Assembly: GCA_947471035.1 (NCBI GenBank)
Contig: CANIWJ010000012.1
Location: 1 to 48,105, forward strand
Length of the DNA stretch: 48,105 nucleotides
Source: Verrucomicrobiota bacterium
GTDB taxonomy: Bacteria; Verrucomicrobiota; Verrucomicrobiia; Opitutales; Opitutaceae
Reading direction: 5' to 3'
Below are positions 1-9,108 of this stretch, in pieces (the first letter of the stretch is position 1; the number at the start of each line of letters is the position of its first letter). The position numbers were made by a program, and so were the translations under genes. The notes below the pieces were generated by a model. That model was not told where the DNA came from, ran no database searches, and saw only the letters and a program-made list of their open reading frames with translations.

Positions 1-148
1 ATTCCTTACGCAGCCGTCGGGCCTGCTCCTGCCAGTCGGCGCGGCGGGCGTCGAGTGCACGGGCCGCGCCGATGCAGTGCAAAGGGTCCAGCCGAACGGG
101 AGTCGCAGGCTGCTTAATATCGACGCGAATTATTCGGGATGAGGCCAT
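1..148 (-). CDS. GH39-like glycoside hydrolase, N-terminus only (cut by window edge)
   Basis: An open frame starts at ATG 148 and runs off the left edge, giving 49 residues. They begin MASSRIIRVD and contain IGAARALDARRADWQEQ. This resembles the start of GH39 enzymes (beta-xylosidase/alpha-L-iduronidase family), whose first strand reads roughly VGAGRANEGLRADWQ before a conserved ECGF segment. The gene lies 9 bp downstream of the GH42 stop codon on the same strand, so it is probably the last visible cistron of the 6.4 kb to 0 operon. The catalytic glutamates lie outside the window, so activity cannot be judged. The family call rests on one motif plus the context. Confidence 0.6.
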   Translation of the reverse strand, partial: MASSRIIRVDIKQPATPVRLDPLHCIGAARALDARRADWQEQARRLRKE

Positions 149-157
149 AAAGATTAT

Positions 158-2197
158 TTAGCTGGCTTCCACAAACGCGACCTCTCCGGCGGCAAGCTCG
201 AACGTCGCACTGACCGGACGCTGTCCCAATAAATCGCTACCAGAGGACGGCAGCGTGATTTGGGCGGAGGCCTCGGTGGAGTTGACCACCGCCCAAGCGC
301 GGGAGCCAGAGCCGTCGGCGGCGCGTTGCGGGAAAACAAAAACGCCTGGCTGCTGCGGGTGACGCGCCACCGTGTGGCGATCCACGATGCCAGTGTGCAG
401 CGACGTGGTCGCCGCGAGGTCGAGTTCGCTGCCGAGCGCATAGACCCTGCCCGAGCCGAACGCACGACTCACGCCCCAGGCGAGCCCGCCGAAGCGTGGG
501 TGATCGTAAACGCCCATGACCTCGTCACCGGGCTGCGGTAGATAGGCGATCATGCCGTATTTGCCCGTGGCCCGCGTGCCATCCGCGAGCGTGACCGGCG
601 TTTCGTGCAGGTAGCTCAGATGCGCGGCCTCGAAGCCGAAGAGTTTCTCCAAGTCGCCCTGAATCGCGTTCGTCGGAATCGTGCAAGCGACGGTGCGCGT
701 GCCGGCGTGAGCGCCGAGCACCAGCACGCCGCCGGAGGCAACGAAACGCCGCGCGTTTTCCAAAAACTCCGGTGTGCATGCCATGAGGCCGATGGCGAAT
801 ACCATGCGGTAGCCATCCAACGCGTCGCCGTCGAACAGGCCGTCTTTCCACACGCCGGCGGCCAGCAAGGCGCGGTGATGGGTGTGCATGACTTCCCACC
901 AGGAAAACCCGCCGCGAAACGTGCCGATGCCATGATCGAGCAAGGTGCGTCCGTGGCGGTCGCTGCGCAGCAACGCGACTTCGGCGAGAGCGGGCCGCCA
1001 CTCGCGCAAAAGCGGTTCCAAGCGAGGCCGGAGTTCGCCGACTTGGCGAACATCCGCCGCACCGAGCGTCGGTTTGCCGCACGCGTGCAAGATGCAGGGG
1101 TGCGAGATCTCGACGCCGCTGCGTTGCTGGCGCCAGAGCCAGTAGGAAAAACCTTCGCCGCCGGAGCACCAACTCGCGAACGCCAGGCTGCGCAGCCAAT
1201 GACGGGGAAACGGCACGCGGGCCAGGCACTCGGGCGCGGTTTCCATCACCCAGAAGCCGCCGCGACGCCGCCCAAGTCCGCGCATAAAATCAAAATGCAT
1301 CAACGGGTCCCATAGGCGGTCGGGCGGTTGGTAAACATCGACCGAAATAAAATCCAGATCGGCGGCGAGCGCATCCTCTTCGGTGCACGCGATGGAGTTG
1401 TGGGTGATAGGCCGGGTCGAATGCGCGCGAATGAGGTCGCACTGGGCGCGGTTGAACACGACGACTTCGTCGGACATAAAACGCCGGTAATCGGCCTCCA
1501 ACGAATACGTGTGATGTCCGGTCGTGAGGGGTGCGCGGGCGACCGGAACTTCTTCAAAGGTCTGATACCACTGGCTCCACATATGGGTGCCCCAGGCCTC
1601 GTTCAGGGCTTCTATTTTGCCGTAGCGGACGCGCAGCCATGCGGTCCAGGCGATGGCTGCGGCAGGGCTCGTATCCAGGGGCTGATGCCCTCGATATTCG
1701 TTGTCGGTTTGCCAGGCAATCAGCGCGGGGTGTTCGCCGAATTCCTCGGCGATGCGCGCGACGATCCCGGCGCAACAGGCGCGGAAGCCCGGGTGGCTGT
1801 AGGACGCGTGCTGACGTCCGCCGTGGGTCGCCGGTCGGCCGTCCCGGTCGAGGAACGGGGCGTCGGGGTGTTTTTTCAAAACCCAGAGCGGCGGCGTGGC
1901 GGTGGGTGTGCACAGGACGACTCCAATACCTGAGGCGTGTGCGAGATCGAGAGCGCGACGGAGCCATCCGAAATCGAAGCTGCCCTCGCGGGGTTCTAGC
2001 CGCGACCAGCAAAACTCACCGACACGTGCGGCGGTGAGTCCGTGTGCGCGCATCTGCACCATGTCCTCGGCCCACACTGCCTCGGACCAAAGATCTGGAT
2101 ACCAAGCGGCGGCATGGTGGAGACGCAAAGGGGCATAAGGGGCTGGTTTCATAACCGACGAGAACCCATGCGGCGTGATTTTATAAGGCGTGCTCAC
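158..2197 (-). CDS. GH42 family beta-galactosidase
   Basis: Retaining glycosidase predicted to release beta-D-galactose, and sometimes alpha-L-arabinopyranose, from oligosaccharides. The 679-aa length fits GH42. An N-terminal TIM barrel (about 20-385) opens with AWYPDLW. The putative acid/base is E167 in the motif TDNEY and the nucleophile is E319 in WVMET. A Rossmann-like trimerisation domain (about 400-610) and a small beta C-terminus follow. No signal peptide is visible, so the enzyme is probably cytoplasmic and acts on imported oligosaccharides. The longest frame starts at GTG 2197, six bases after the preceding FAD-oxidoreductase stop. An ATG at 2152 (residue 16) would keep the whole catalytic domain and may be the true start. 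Neither has a clear ribosome site. Confidence 0.88.
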   Translation of the reverse strand: MSTPYKITPHGFSSVMKPAPYAPLRLHHAAAWYPDLWSEAVWAEDMVQMRAHGLTAARVGEFCWSRLEPREGSFDFGWLRRALDLAHASGIGVVLCTPTATPPLWVLKKHPDAPFLDRDGRPATHGGRQHASYSHPGFRACCAGIVARIAEEFGEHPALIAWQTDNEYRGHQPLDTSPAAAIAWTAWLRVRYGKIEALNEAWGTHMWSQWYQTFEEVPVARAPLTTGHHTYSLEADYRRFMSDEVVVFNRAQCDLIRAHSTRPITHNSIACTEEDALAADLDFISVDVYQPPDRLWDPLMHFDFMRGLGRRRGGFWVMETAPECLARVPFPRHWLRSLAFASWCSGGEGFSYWLWRQQRSGVEISHPCILHACGKPTLGAADVRQVGELRPRLEPLLREWRPALAEVALLRSDRHGRTLLDHGIGTFRGGFSWWEVMHTHHRALLAAGVWKDGLFDGDALDGYRMVFAIGLMACTPEFLENARRFVASGGVLVLGAHAGTRTVACTIPTNAIQGDLEKLFGFEAAHLSYLHETPVTLADGTRATGKYGMIAYLPQPGDEVMGVYDHPRFGGLAWGVSRAFGSGRVYALGSELDLAATTSLHTGIVDRHTVARHPQQPGVFVFPQRAADGSGSRAWAVVNSTEASAQITLPSSGSDLLGQRPVSATFELAAGEVAFVEAS

Positions 2198-2203
2198 CCC
2201 TGA

Positions 2204-3496
2204 TCAGGGTTGAGCTGCCGGGCTGAACGGAACGTCTTGGGGTAGCACGTCCTTCGCGGCGGCACGCGCGGCGATCTGACCGGCGGCTTCGCCCATCGCG
2301 ACGGCGTTGCCCGTCACTCGATAACTGCCGTGGGCAAAAAAATCTCCGCTGATGCAGCGTCCGGCCATCATGAGATTTGCGATGTCGCGGGCGATCAGTG
2401 CACCGGAGGGAATATCATAAGGCTGGGTCTTTGAACCGGCCCCGTGGAGGCCTTTGCCGTCGCGCTTGGGGTTGGTGGAATGAATATCCACGCAGAACGT
2501 GGCGCGGCAGACCGCGTCCGGGTGCCGCACGCCGTCGATGAGTCCTTGCAGGTCCACCGTGGCCCGTCCGTGGATGCGCCGGCCTTCGCGCACGCCGAGT
2601 TGGGCTCCGGTGGCGACGATGCGCACGTTTGTCCATACGCCACCGAGGGACCGGAGACCGTCGATCAGGCGGTGCAGCTCGGCACGGGCCTCGATGGTCG
2701 CGTCGCTGATGGCGGACGCGTCGTCGCATTGCACGCCATACTGGTGGTTGGCCATGAGGGCGAAGAGCCCGTCGTTGATGCGGAAGAGCGACGGATACGA
2801 ATACGAGGGGGAATTCCCTCCGCGTTCCAACTCAGCTTTGAGCGCGCGATGCGGCACGCCCCAGGGCGCGCCTTCACCGTTGATAAACGGGCGAACCGAG
2901 TCGGCGTCGATGCCTGCGAGGATCATCATGAGTGTCATGGGCTGCACCTCGCCGTTTTCGGGGCGGCCGCGGTCGAAGCCGCAACCCGCGAGCGCACCGA
3001 GATCGCCGTCGCCGGTGGCGTCGATGAAGATTTTCCCCTGCCAGGCTTCGCGTCCGGATTTAGATTCGGTGATGACGTGGGTGAGGCGGCGTTGCTCGTC
3101 GCAGAGCGCGGCGGCGACCCGGGTATGCAGGCGCACGGTCACGCCGGCCTTGATGCACAAGTCATCCAGCAAAGCCTTCATGCCCTCGACATCGTAGCCG
3201 GAGGTAGGTTTTCCGTCGCGGGTGACGGCGAGCAGACCGCGCGCGGAGAGTGCGTCCATGATCTCGCGCATGACGCCGCCCTTGTTTTCGTGGTCGATTA
3301 TCCAGGTCAGCGCTCCAGCGGTCCACACCCCGCCGAGGCATCCGTGTAACTCGATCAACAAGGTGCGCGCCCCGTTACGTGCGGCGGTCAAGGCGGCCGC
3401 TACGCCAGCGGGGCCGCCGCCACAGACGATGACATCATAACTGGCGATTACAGGCAGGGAGCGGACGGGTTCTTTAAGAGTGTCCATAGTGTTCAC
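2204..3496 (-). CDS. FAD-dependent oxidoreductase (FAD_oxidored type)
   Basis: A 430-aa flavoprotein. The dinucleotide-binding motif GGGPAGVAAALTAARNG lies at about residues 26-42 and is followed by an acidic E at the end of beta-2. A GDGDLGALAGCGFDRGRPENG segment and a C-terminal MMAGRCISGDFFAHGSYRV segment fit the pfam12831 'FAD dependent oxidoreductase' family common in Verrucomicrobia and Planctomycetes sugar clusters. The substrate is unknown; oxidation of a sugar or sugar acid is inferred only from its neighbours. No signal peptide is seen. The start is GTG 3496 or ATG 3487 (MDTLKEP), both ahead of the FAD motif. The gene lies 9 bp after the Gfo/Idh gene and 6 bp before the GH42 gene, so co-transcription is likely. 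Confidence 0.85.
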   Translation of the reverse strand: MNTMDTLKEPVRSLPVIASYDVIVCGGGPAGVAAALTAARNGARTLLIELHGCLGGVWTAGALTWIIDHENKGGVMREIMDALSARGLLAVTRDGKPTSGYDVEGMKALLDDLCIKAGVTVRLHTRVAAALCDEQRRLTHVITESKSGREAWQGKIFIDATGDGDLGALAGCGFDRGRPENGEVQPMTLMMILAGIDADSVRPFINGEGAPWGVPHRALKAELERGGNSPSYSYPSLFRINDGLFALMANHQYGVQCDDASAISDATIEARAELHRLIDGLRSLGGVWTNVRIVATGAQLGVREGRRIHGRATVDLQGLIDGVRHPDAVCRATFCVDIHSTNPKRDGKGLHGAGSKTQPYDIPSGALIARDIANLMMAGRCISGDFFAHGSYRVTGNAVAMGEAAGQIAARAAAKDVLPQDVPFSPAAQP

Positions 3497-3505
3497 TGAA
3501 ATTGA

Positions 3506-4711
3506 TCATACGGCTGCTAATCCGATGCGGGCTGGTTCAACCCGTCCATCGCCTGGGATGACAAAAGGCATTGCCGGACGTGCCCAGTTGGCGGCGCTCT
3601 CCGAGGGCAGGCGGCCGCACGAAAGTGAGTCGCGAAGGGTGTCTGCAATAGACGCATGGGTAGCAGGTGCCAGATCGTGGATCGGCAGCGCGGCGTGCAA
3701 TGCGACAACCAGCCGGGAGTGGGCGGCGGCGATGGCGGGAGGACACACCCAGACGTCTTCTCCCTGGGCCCGGCGGCAGAGGCTGAGAAAATGATGGCGT
3801 CGCGTGGCCGCGAGATCAGGCAGTGGGTGCCGTGTTTCGGCTCCATGGTGCCAACGAATCCGAATGTCGCGATTCGCCGTCCAACGTATGACAGCCTTTT
3901 CACAGACGAGTTGGATGACGGGATCTTCCTCGCCTTCGCAACGGTGGGTGACGTGCACCTGGAGCGTGACATCCCCGGGCAAACGAAGTCGCAGGGCCGC
4001 AGTATCGAAGCTTTCTATCTGGCGAGTGCGGTAAAGCTCCGCCTCTCCCGCGAAGGGTTGCGCGGCCTCGTCGGGTGCGCGGCTGGCGAGAAAGAGCGGA
4101 AGCATGACGAAGTGGGCGAAGGCGTTGTTGAGCGGGGAATCGAGCACCATCCCGTTGGCGACACGGAGACGGCCCGCCCACGAGTTTCGGCCATAGTAGG
4201 ACTCTCCTCGCGACCAGAGTCCGAGGACGGACATACTCCGCAGCGCGCCGTAGTCTCCGCGCGAAAAGGCGGAGCGCAGGGAGTGGGCTTCCGGCAGGTG
4301 CAAGTCCTGGAAGCCGACCGCGACAAACCGTCCGGGCGCGGGCCGGGCCGCGAGGAGCGTGGCGATATCCTCGGCCGAGGCGGCGAGCGGTTTCTCGACC
4401 ATGACAGAGGCGCCGGCGTCAAGCACAGCGCTGGCCATGGAGGCGTGGAGGTGAATGGGGATAGGTAAAAAACACAGGTCGAACGCCCCTCGCTCGGCCT
4501 CAAGCCACGTGGCGAAATCCGGATACACTCGTGCCCCCAAAGCATGGGCCTGGGCAAGCGCGTCGTCAGGCGTGCCGGACGGGGCGACCACCGAAGCAAG
4601 CCGGAGGCGTCCGGCGTGCACCTGTTCCTCGATTAACCTGAGGTGGGTCTGTCCGTAGCCGGAAATCCCGATCAAGGCGACGCGTATCATGGTAGTTGAA
4701 TCAGCGGGCAT
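3506..4711 (-). CDS. Gfo/Idh/MocA family NAD(P)-dependent oxidoreductase
   Basis: A 401-aa dehydrogenase. The N-terminal Rossmann motif IRVALIGISGYGQTHL (residues 9-24) and the family hallmark VMVEKPLAAS (E106-K107-P108; Lys is the catalytic residue) identify the family. Members oxidise sugars, inositols or sugar derivatives with NAD(P). A typical C-terminal beta-sheet substrate domain is present. The substrate is not predictable from sequence. The ATG at 4711 follows the TGA of the upstream gene by 9 bp; that gene's last codons (GAAGGGTGA) could serve as a weak ribosome site. A second ATG at 4690 (MIRVAL) is also possible. Pairing with the FAD oxidoreductase suggests successive oxidation/isomerisation of a released sugar. 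Confidence 0.9.
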   Translation of the reverse strand: MPADSTTMIRVALIGISGYGQTHLRLIEEQVHAGRLRLASVVAPSGTPDDALAQAHALGARVYPDFATWLEAERGAFDLCFLPIPIHLHASMASAVLDAGASVMVEKPLAASAEDIATLLAARPAPGRFVAVGFQDLHLPEAHSLRSAFSRGDYGALRSMSVLGLWSRGESYYGRNSWAGRLRVANGMVLDSPLNNAFAHFVMLPLFLASRAPDEAAQPFAGEAELYRTRQIESFDTAALRLRLPGDVTLQVHVTHRCEGEEDPVIQLVCEKAVIRWTANRDIRIRWHHGAETRHPLPDLAATRRHHFLSLCRRAQGEDVWVCPPAIAAAHSRLVVALHAALPIHDLAPATHASIADTLRDSLSCGRLPSESAANWARPAMPFVIPGDGRVEPARIGLAAV

Positions 4712-4720
4712 GGTGATGCT

Positions 4721-6457
4721 TCACCCTTCGCGGTGTAACCGGAGTCCGGCGGCGGTGCGGGTGCCGAGCAGATGCCAGCAAGCGCCGTCGGCCCAAATTA
4801 ATTTGAGCCGGCACCCCTGCGGAGAAACGGTCAGCACCGGGGCTTCGGCAAGCGGAACATCGAGGGAAAAAATCCACGCGTGCGGATCCTGCTTAACGGG
4901 CAGAGTCCAATGTTGAGCCCCAGCGACTGCCTTAAGCTGGGGCTTGATCATCGGGTCGGCTGCGCACGCATAGGCATGTAGAAAAGCGGACGAAGTTTTG
5001 AGCAATAGTCCGTCGGGAGCTGCGATCACGCTTACGTTCGCAGGGCCAAGGATGCGCAGGCGGTCGGCGACATTACAGACCGGGTCGAGCGATTCAGGCA
5101 GAGTGCGCAAACAGGCCACGCGACCTCCTTCCTGAAAGGACGCCGTCTCACCGACTGGCGGCGGAGGCTCGCGACGTGCAGAGAGGCCGGAGCCGAGGTA
5201 GCCGGAGCGGCGATCCATCGCCGGGTGGCAGCGGGTGACACCGTTTTCGGTGGCGGCCCACTGGAGAAAAGCCCAGCTGCCGTCCGAGTGGTGGAAAGCC
5301 AAAGGGAAACTCTGCCAAGCCAATCCCCAGTCTGCATGCTCGATTCCTGCCATGATGGGAAAGTGGCTAAGGCTGCCCAGGCGGGCTTGGCCGCGCAAAG
5401 CTGCGCGGCCAAATGCGCCTCCGTGCGCCGGAATGGCCAAGTCGGCGGAACTGGAGACACGTGGAAAAAGTTTCTCCCAGCCGCGCTCGTGAAAAAGATG
5501 TCCGCAGAAGCACCGCATGTAACGGGTGAGTGGCAACGTGTCGGCGAGCCCGGCATCGGCGAACTCATCCCAAGCACGCACCTGCGAACGGTAGGACGGC
5601 ACATCGGGCGCCGCCGTGAAAGCGTAGCTGCGAATGGCCGGCACACGCGGGCCGCCGGCAAACGCATCCTCGATGGCGAGCAAAGAGTGCGAGAGCTTAA
5701 GGGCCTGATTGCGCAGGCCTTCAGGCAGCTTGTGCGAGAAAAGCAGCAAGGCCGATAGTTCGGTGAGCATGACCGTGCAATAGGTGTCGCTCAGGTGCTC
5801 GCCCCAACCCCACGCGGTGTCTCCGAGCCAGTAGTCGGCGGCGTCGTGACAAGCCTTGAGAAGTTCAGCCTGCCACTCGGCGTCTTCGAGATCTTCTGCG
5901 AGCCACCATGCGCAAACGAGATCGCCCAGGTGTTTGTTAGCATAGCGGTGGTCGCGGTGGAGGGCTGCCTGGCGAAACCAGGTGGCGAGGCCGGTTTTCA
6001 TGGCAACCAGGTGCTTGGCCATGACGGGGGTGATGCGCTCGGGCCAGGCGCGTTCGATCAAGAGCAGTCCTAGTCCGATGAAGAAGGCCGCGTTCGTGTC
6101 TTGAGGGCGATCTTCCTCCAGATACCAACGAAAGCAGCCAGCGAGATCGCCGGCATCGGCGGGCATTTGCAGCGAGGCCAGAGAGGTGAAGACACGCTCG
6201 GCTACAGCCGCATCCCAACGGTCGAGCTGCCCATCCACGATGAGTCGGACAACGGCCTCGGGTGCTGGATGGACGGCATCGAGCATGGAAACCGCGCGGG
6301 TGTGGCCGGGGCCAGAGCGCAACCAGAGACCGGCGGATTTGTCCCAAGCGAGAGAGGGGGGGTAATTGGAAGGTAGCACTGAACGGCAGGCTGTGCGCGG
6401 TGAGTCGAAAAGGGGAGCGAGCGGACGTGTTACTCGTAGCCTGGGCGAGGGAGGCAC
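4721..6457 (-). CDS. Uncharacterised 578-aa protein, helical toroid-like, first gene of the glycoside operon
   Basis: I do not recognise a named family. Residues 60-350 are rich in amphipathic helices with many Trp and aromatic residues (such as YANKHLGDLVCAWWLAE and GWGEHLSDTY), like the alpha/alpha-toroid of polysaccharide lyases and heparinase II/III-like proteins. Residues 350-578 look beta-rich. No signal peptide is obvious. The first in-frame start is GTG 6457, but the N-terminal 55 residues are Pro/Arg-rich and poorly protein-like; GTG 6379 or ATG 6286 (MLDAVHPAPE) may be the true start. It heads the operon with the dehydrogenases, GH42 and GH39, with the shared operator motif upstream at 6570. 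A role in carbohydrate breakdown is inference from context. Confidence 0.6.
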   Translation of the reverse strand: MPPSPRLRVTRPLAPLFDSPRTACRSVLPSNYPPSLAWDKSAGLWLRSGPGHTRAVSMLDAVHPAPEAVVRLIVDGQLDRWDAAVAERVFTSLASLQMPADAGDLAGCFRWYLEEDRPQDTNAAFFIGLGLLLIERAWPERITPVMAKHLVAMKTGLATWFRQAALHRDHRYANKHLGDLVCAWWLAEDLEDAEWQAELLKACHDAADYWLGDTAWGWGEHLSDTYCTVMLTELSALLLFSHKLPEGLRNQALKLSHSLLAIEDAFAGGPRVPAIRSYAFTAAPDVPSYRSQVRAWDEFADAGLADTLPLTRYMRCFCGHLFHERGWEKLFPRVSSSADLAIPAHGGAFGRAALRGQARLGSLSHFPIMAGIEHADWGLAWQSFPLAFHHSDGSWAFLQWAATENGVTRCHPAMDRRSGYLGSGLSARREPPPPVGETASFQEGGRVACLRTLPESLDPVCNVADRLRILGPANVSVIAAPDGLLLKTSSAFLHAYACAADPMIKPQLKAVAGAQHWTLPVKQDPHAWIFSLDVPLAEAPVLTVSPQGCRLKLIWADGACWHLLGTRTAAGLRLHREG

Positions 6458-6569
6458 AGGATCGACAGATTTGGCTCTCCCGGGCGGGACACCAGCACAT
6501 TGCTCTCGGCGGGGCCTATGATCGCGATGTCGGTCGTATTACCTGGAGCGTAAAGCATAGCCGCGACGG

Positions 6570-6586
6570 CGCTACAAGTAGCGTAT
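6570..6586. promoter_or_regulatory. Operator-like palindrome, site 1 (divergent promoter region)
   Basis: The sequence CGCTACAAGTAGCGTAT contains a perfect 6-2-6 inverted repeat, CGCTAC-AA-GTAGCG. It lies in the gap between the minus-strand operon (start at or below 6457) and the plus-strand MFS gene (6605). The same motif occurs at 22077, 30203 and 33998, each time upstream of a transcription unit, and the 8-mer GTAGCGTA is identical in all four. This is the most symmetrical copy. Its position fits a regulator controlling both divergent units. The regulator itself is not in the window. Confidence 0.65.
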
Positions 6587-6604
6587 CGCGGGCTCACGCT
6601 TGTC

Positions 6605-8023
6605 TTGGCGAGGCACCTCTGGCGAACCAGTATCCCACCAGTGCTCTTAATTGAAACCCAACACAAACGCATCCCCTGGCGCTGGGTTCTGCTGCTAATC
6701 CTGATGAGTCAGTCGCGCATCCTCGTGATGTTCGCCGTCGGCAGCATGACCTTCACCATGCGGAAGTTCATCGAATCGCCGCTGATCATTAACTCGGTCG
6801 CCAGCCTGGACATCGTGTTCAACCTGCTAGTCGCCGCGCCCTGTCTCTACTACAGTGACCGCATCTGGACGCGCTTCGGCAGACGCCTTCCCTTCGTCGT
6901 CACTTCCTTCGTGATCCTCGGTGTGGTCCTGCTCCTGCTTCCGCTTGCCGGTTCGGCCGTGCCTATGGCGGTGCTGGTCGTGCTCTATCTGATCTTCTGG
7001 GACGTCGGCTCGACCTATGACACGCTCATCATGGAGATCATCCCTCCCGAGCAGCGAGGCCGGGCGGCCGCGATCCAGGCATGGTTCCTCAATGCCATCA
7101 TCATGCTTTCGGCGGTCGTGATCAGCGGGCGCTTCGATGACGTAGCCCACTCCGCAGGTTTCACCCTGCGGGGGGAGGAACTCATCTATTGGTGGGGTGC
7201 GACCTGCCTTTTTTTCTGCACCTTGATGCTGGTGCTCTTCGTGCGCGAGCGTCGGCCTGTAGATCCGCCGCCGGCCGACTTCGGCGGAGGCGTGAAGGGA
7301 GCCTTCACGAATATCTTTTCCGAGAAAACCCTTTGGCCCGTTTACCTCCTGGTTTTTTCCACGGTGCTCATGCAAACGGGCCTCGGTGCCATCGACCCAT
7401 TGTTGATGACGGAGCAGTGGGGCTACTCGAAGCAAGACATGGGCACGAATGTGTTTGTAGGCGGCATGATCAACCTCGTGCTCGTGATCCCGCTGATAGG
7501 AATCCTCACCGACAAAATGGATCGCCTGAAGATGTTCAGCATCGGCGTCGTAGGAACGATCATCGTGCAGATCACCTACTACGTTTTCGTGCAATTCGTG
7601 TTGCCCGACCGCCGCCCGTCCATCGCGCAAATGATCATCTTCGGCCAGACCCTTTCCATCGTCGGACAGTTCTCCGGGATCGCGATGCAACCGCTCATCT
7701 ACGAATACATCCCACGCGACAAGATGGGCACCGCCCAAGCGGGTCTCAACTTCGTGCGCAGTGTCACCCGCCTGCTTACGCTCAACGGCATCGGCCTCTG
7801 GGTGACCACCTACTCGCGCTGGTTTCTGCCCGAAGGACGCTACGACTACTTCAGCGGTTACCTGTTCATGATCCTGATGAACGTCATCGGCTGTGCTTTC
7901 CTGGTTTACTTCGCGTTGAAGGTGCGTTGCGGCCAGATCCTCCCGCTCGGGCGCACCGGCTTTCATCCGGTCGAGGATAACGCGAGCCCTGGCACCCCGC
8001 CTGCCGTTCGATCCCAATCCTAA
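6605..8023 (+). CDS. MFS transporter, sugar-type (GPH/sucrose-transporter-like)
   Basis: A 472-aa polytopic inner-membrane protein with about 12 predicted hydrophobic helices. The loop motif SDRIWTRFGRRLPFV (residues 84-98) is the MFS loop 2-3 signature in the form seen in glycoside-pentoside-hexuronide and sucrose-type carriers. It probably imports the oligosaccharide or glycoside cleaved by the neighbouring intracellular GH42/GH39 enzymes. The longest frame begins at TTG 6605. The first residues look non-native, and GTG 6641 (VLLIETQHKR) may be the real start, since the membrane domain begins only at about residue 26. It diverges from the operon ending at 6457, with the operator-like palindrome 19 bp upstream, and is followed 3 bp downstream by the 350-aa gene. 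Confidence 0.83.
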   Translation: MARHLWRTSIPPVLLIETQHKRIPWRWVLLLILMSQSRILVMFAVGSMTFTMRKFIESPLIINSVASLDIVFNLLVAAPCLYYSDRIWTRFGRRLPFVVTSFVILGVVLLLLPLAGSAVPMAVLVVLYLIFWDVGSTYDTLIMEIIPPEQRGRAAAIQAWFLNAIIMLSAVVISGRFDDVAHSAGFTLRGEELIYWWGATCLFFCTLMLVLFVRERRPVDPPPADFGGGVKGAFTNIFSEKTLWPVYLLVFSTVLMQTGLGAIDPLLMTEQWGYSKQDMGTNVFVGGMINLVLVIPLIGILTDKMDRLKMFSIGVVGTIIVQITYYVFVQFVLPDRRPSIAQMIIFGQTLSIVGQFSGIAMQPLIYEYIPRDKMGTAQAGLNFVRSVTRLLTLNGIGLWVTTYSRWFLPEGRYDYFSGYLFMILMNVIGCAFLVYFALKVRCGQILPLGRTGFHPVEDNASPGTPPAVRSQS

Positions 8024-8026
8024 GCC

Positions 8027-9079
8027 ATGCCCACCGCTCTTCGCCTCTCCGTAATGCCGCTCGTGGGGCTAGCGTTTTTGCTCGCCGCCTTTTTCTGGGG
8101 TCAACGTGAGTTCAAGCTGCGTTTCTTCGGCGAATCCGCCGAGGGACGCATCGTCGGCATGGTGCTGCAACGCGCCGATAATGCCGATCTGCTCACCGGA
8201 CTCGACATCGACTTACGCCTCAGCCTGGCCAGCGGTCAGCAAATCACCGCCCGCTACGCCAACGGGGTCCTTACCCGGGCGACCGCCGACGATGAGGGTA
8301 ACAAGCACGCGAGCGCGGATGCGCTTGTCGCCGAACTTTCCGCCGAACTCCGTCGCGTCCTTAGTGAAGCCGCTAGCGGCGATGCGACCGTGATCCGCTG
8401 GGCACTCCAACGCGAAGGTCGCCGCTCCGATGATCCGCGACGCGTCCTCCGCATCGAAAAAACCGAAACCGTGAGCGGCTGGTTCGGCGTGCCCATCTTG
8501 CCCGAAGTGCTCGACTGGCACGAAGGGCGCCTCCAACTCCGTAACGAAGCGATTTCCCCCGAGACCGCCAAAGTTCCCGCCTATAACGAAAAAGGAATCG
8601 TGCGCATCCACGCCGCCTTTGACCGTAGCGATCTGAATGCAGTGCAGGCCCAGAAGGGGGAAACACTCGTATCCTACAGTTATGAGTTAAATGGTGAGTC
8701 GATCGTTCCGACCCGGAAAAACTTCTTCCTCTACGCTGAACCCTACACGACCGAGTTCCGCCCTGTTTTTGCCTATAACCACGCTGGCAAGGGAGTCGCC
8801 CGACTCTCCCACATAGGACGTCAAGGTGGCCCCACGCTTGCGCTGCGCCTTTTCGAGCCCTGTCTAGTCTATGTTGATCCGCAAAAACCGGAACAAGCCG
8901 TGGTCACCGCCGTCCCCGGCCCAGTGGCAGGAGCGCCGCTCACGTGGTTCAGCAGGCTGTGCGAAGGCATATTCGCACAATGGGGCACGGTCGCACTGAT
9001 CGCGTTTGCCGGCACGATGTTTATCGTAGTTGGCCTTCTCTACGTCACTCTCTCGATCTGGCCAAGCAAGAGAATATAG
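8027..9079 (+). CDS. Uncharacterised 350-aa membrane protein co-transcribed with MFS transporter
   Basis: ATG 8027 follows the MFS stop by 3 bp, so the two are almost certainly one transcript. One hydrophobic segment lies near residues 8-25 and another near 318-340 (GTVALIAFAGTMFIVVGLLYV). Between them is a mostly beta, probably extracytoplasmic region of about 290 residues. The TM-soluble-TM layout recalls DUF3592-like proteins, but I cannot confirm the family and no catalytic motif is visible. It may be an accessory to the transporter or an envelope sensor; both are inference. Confidence 0.7.
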   Translation: MPTALRLSVMPLVGLAFLLAAFFWGQREFKLRFFGESAEGRIVGMVLQRADNADLLTGLDIDLRLSLASGQQITARYANGVLTRATADDEGNKHASADALVAELSAELRRVLSEAASGDATVIRWALQREGRRSDDPRRVLRIEKTETVSGWFGVPILPEVLDWHEGRLQLRNEAISPETAKVPAYNEKGIVRIHAAFDRSDLNAVQAQKGETLVSYSYELNGESIVPTRKNFFLYAEPYTTEFRPVFAYNHAGKGVARLSHIGRQGGPTLALRLFEPCLVYVDPQKPEQAVVTAVPGPVAGAPLTWFSRLCEGIFAQWGTVALIAFAGTMFIVVGLLYVTLSIWPSKRI

Positions 9080-9108
9080 TCGTTCACAGCCGGCCCGTAG
9101 GTTGGTCC

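Noticed and set aside
6430-6558. 42-codon minus-strand ORF (MLYAPGNTTD...) just after operator site 1
   Set aside because: It has protein-like composition but no homologue I recognise and no ribosome site; it may be a leader or a lost N-terminus of the 578-aa gene by frameshift, which I cannot prove.
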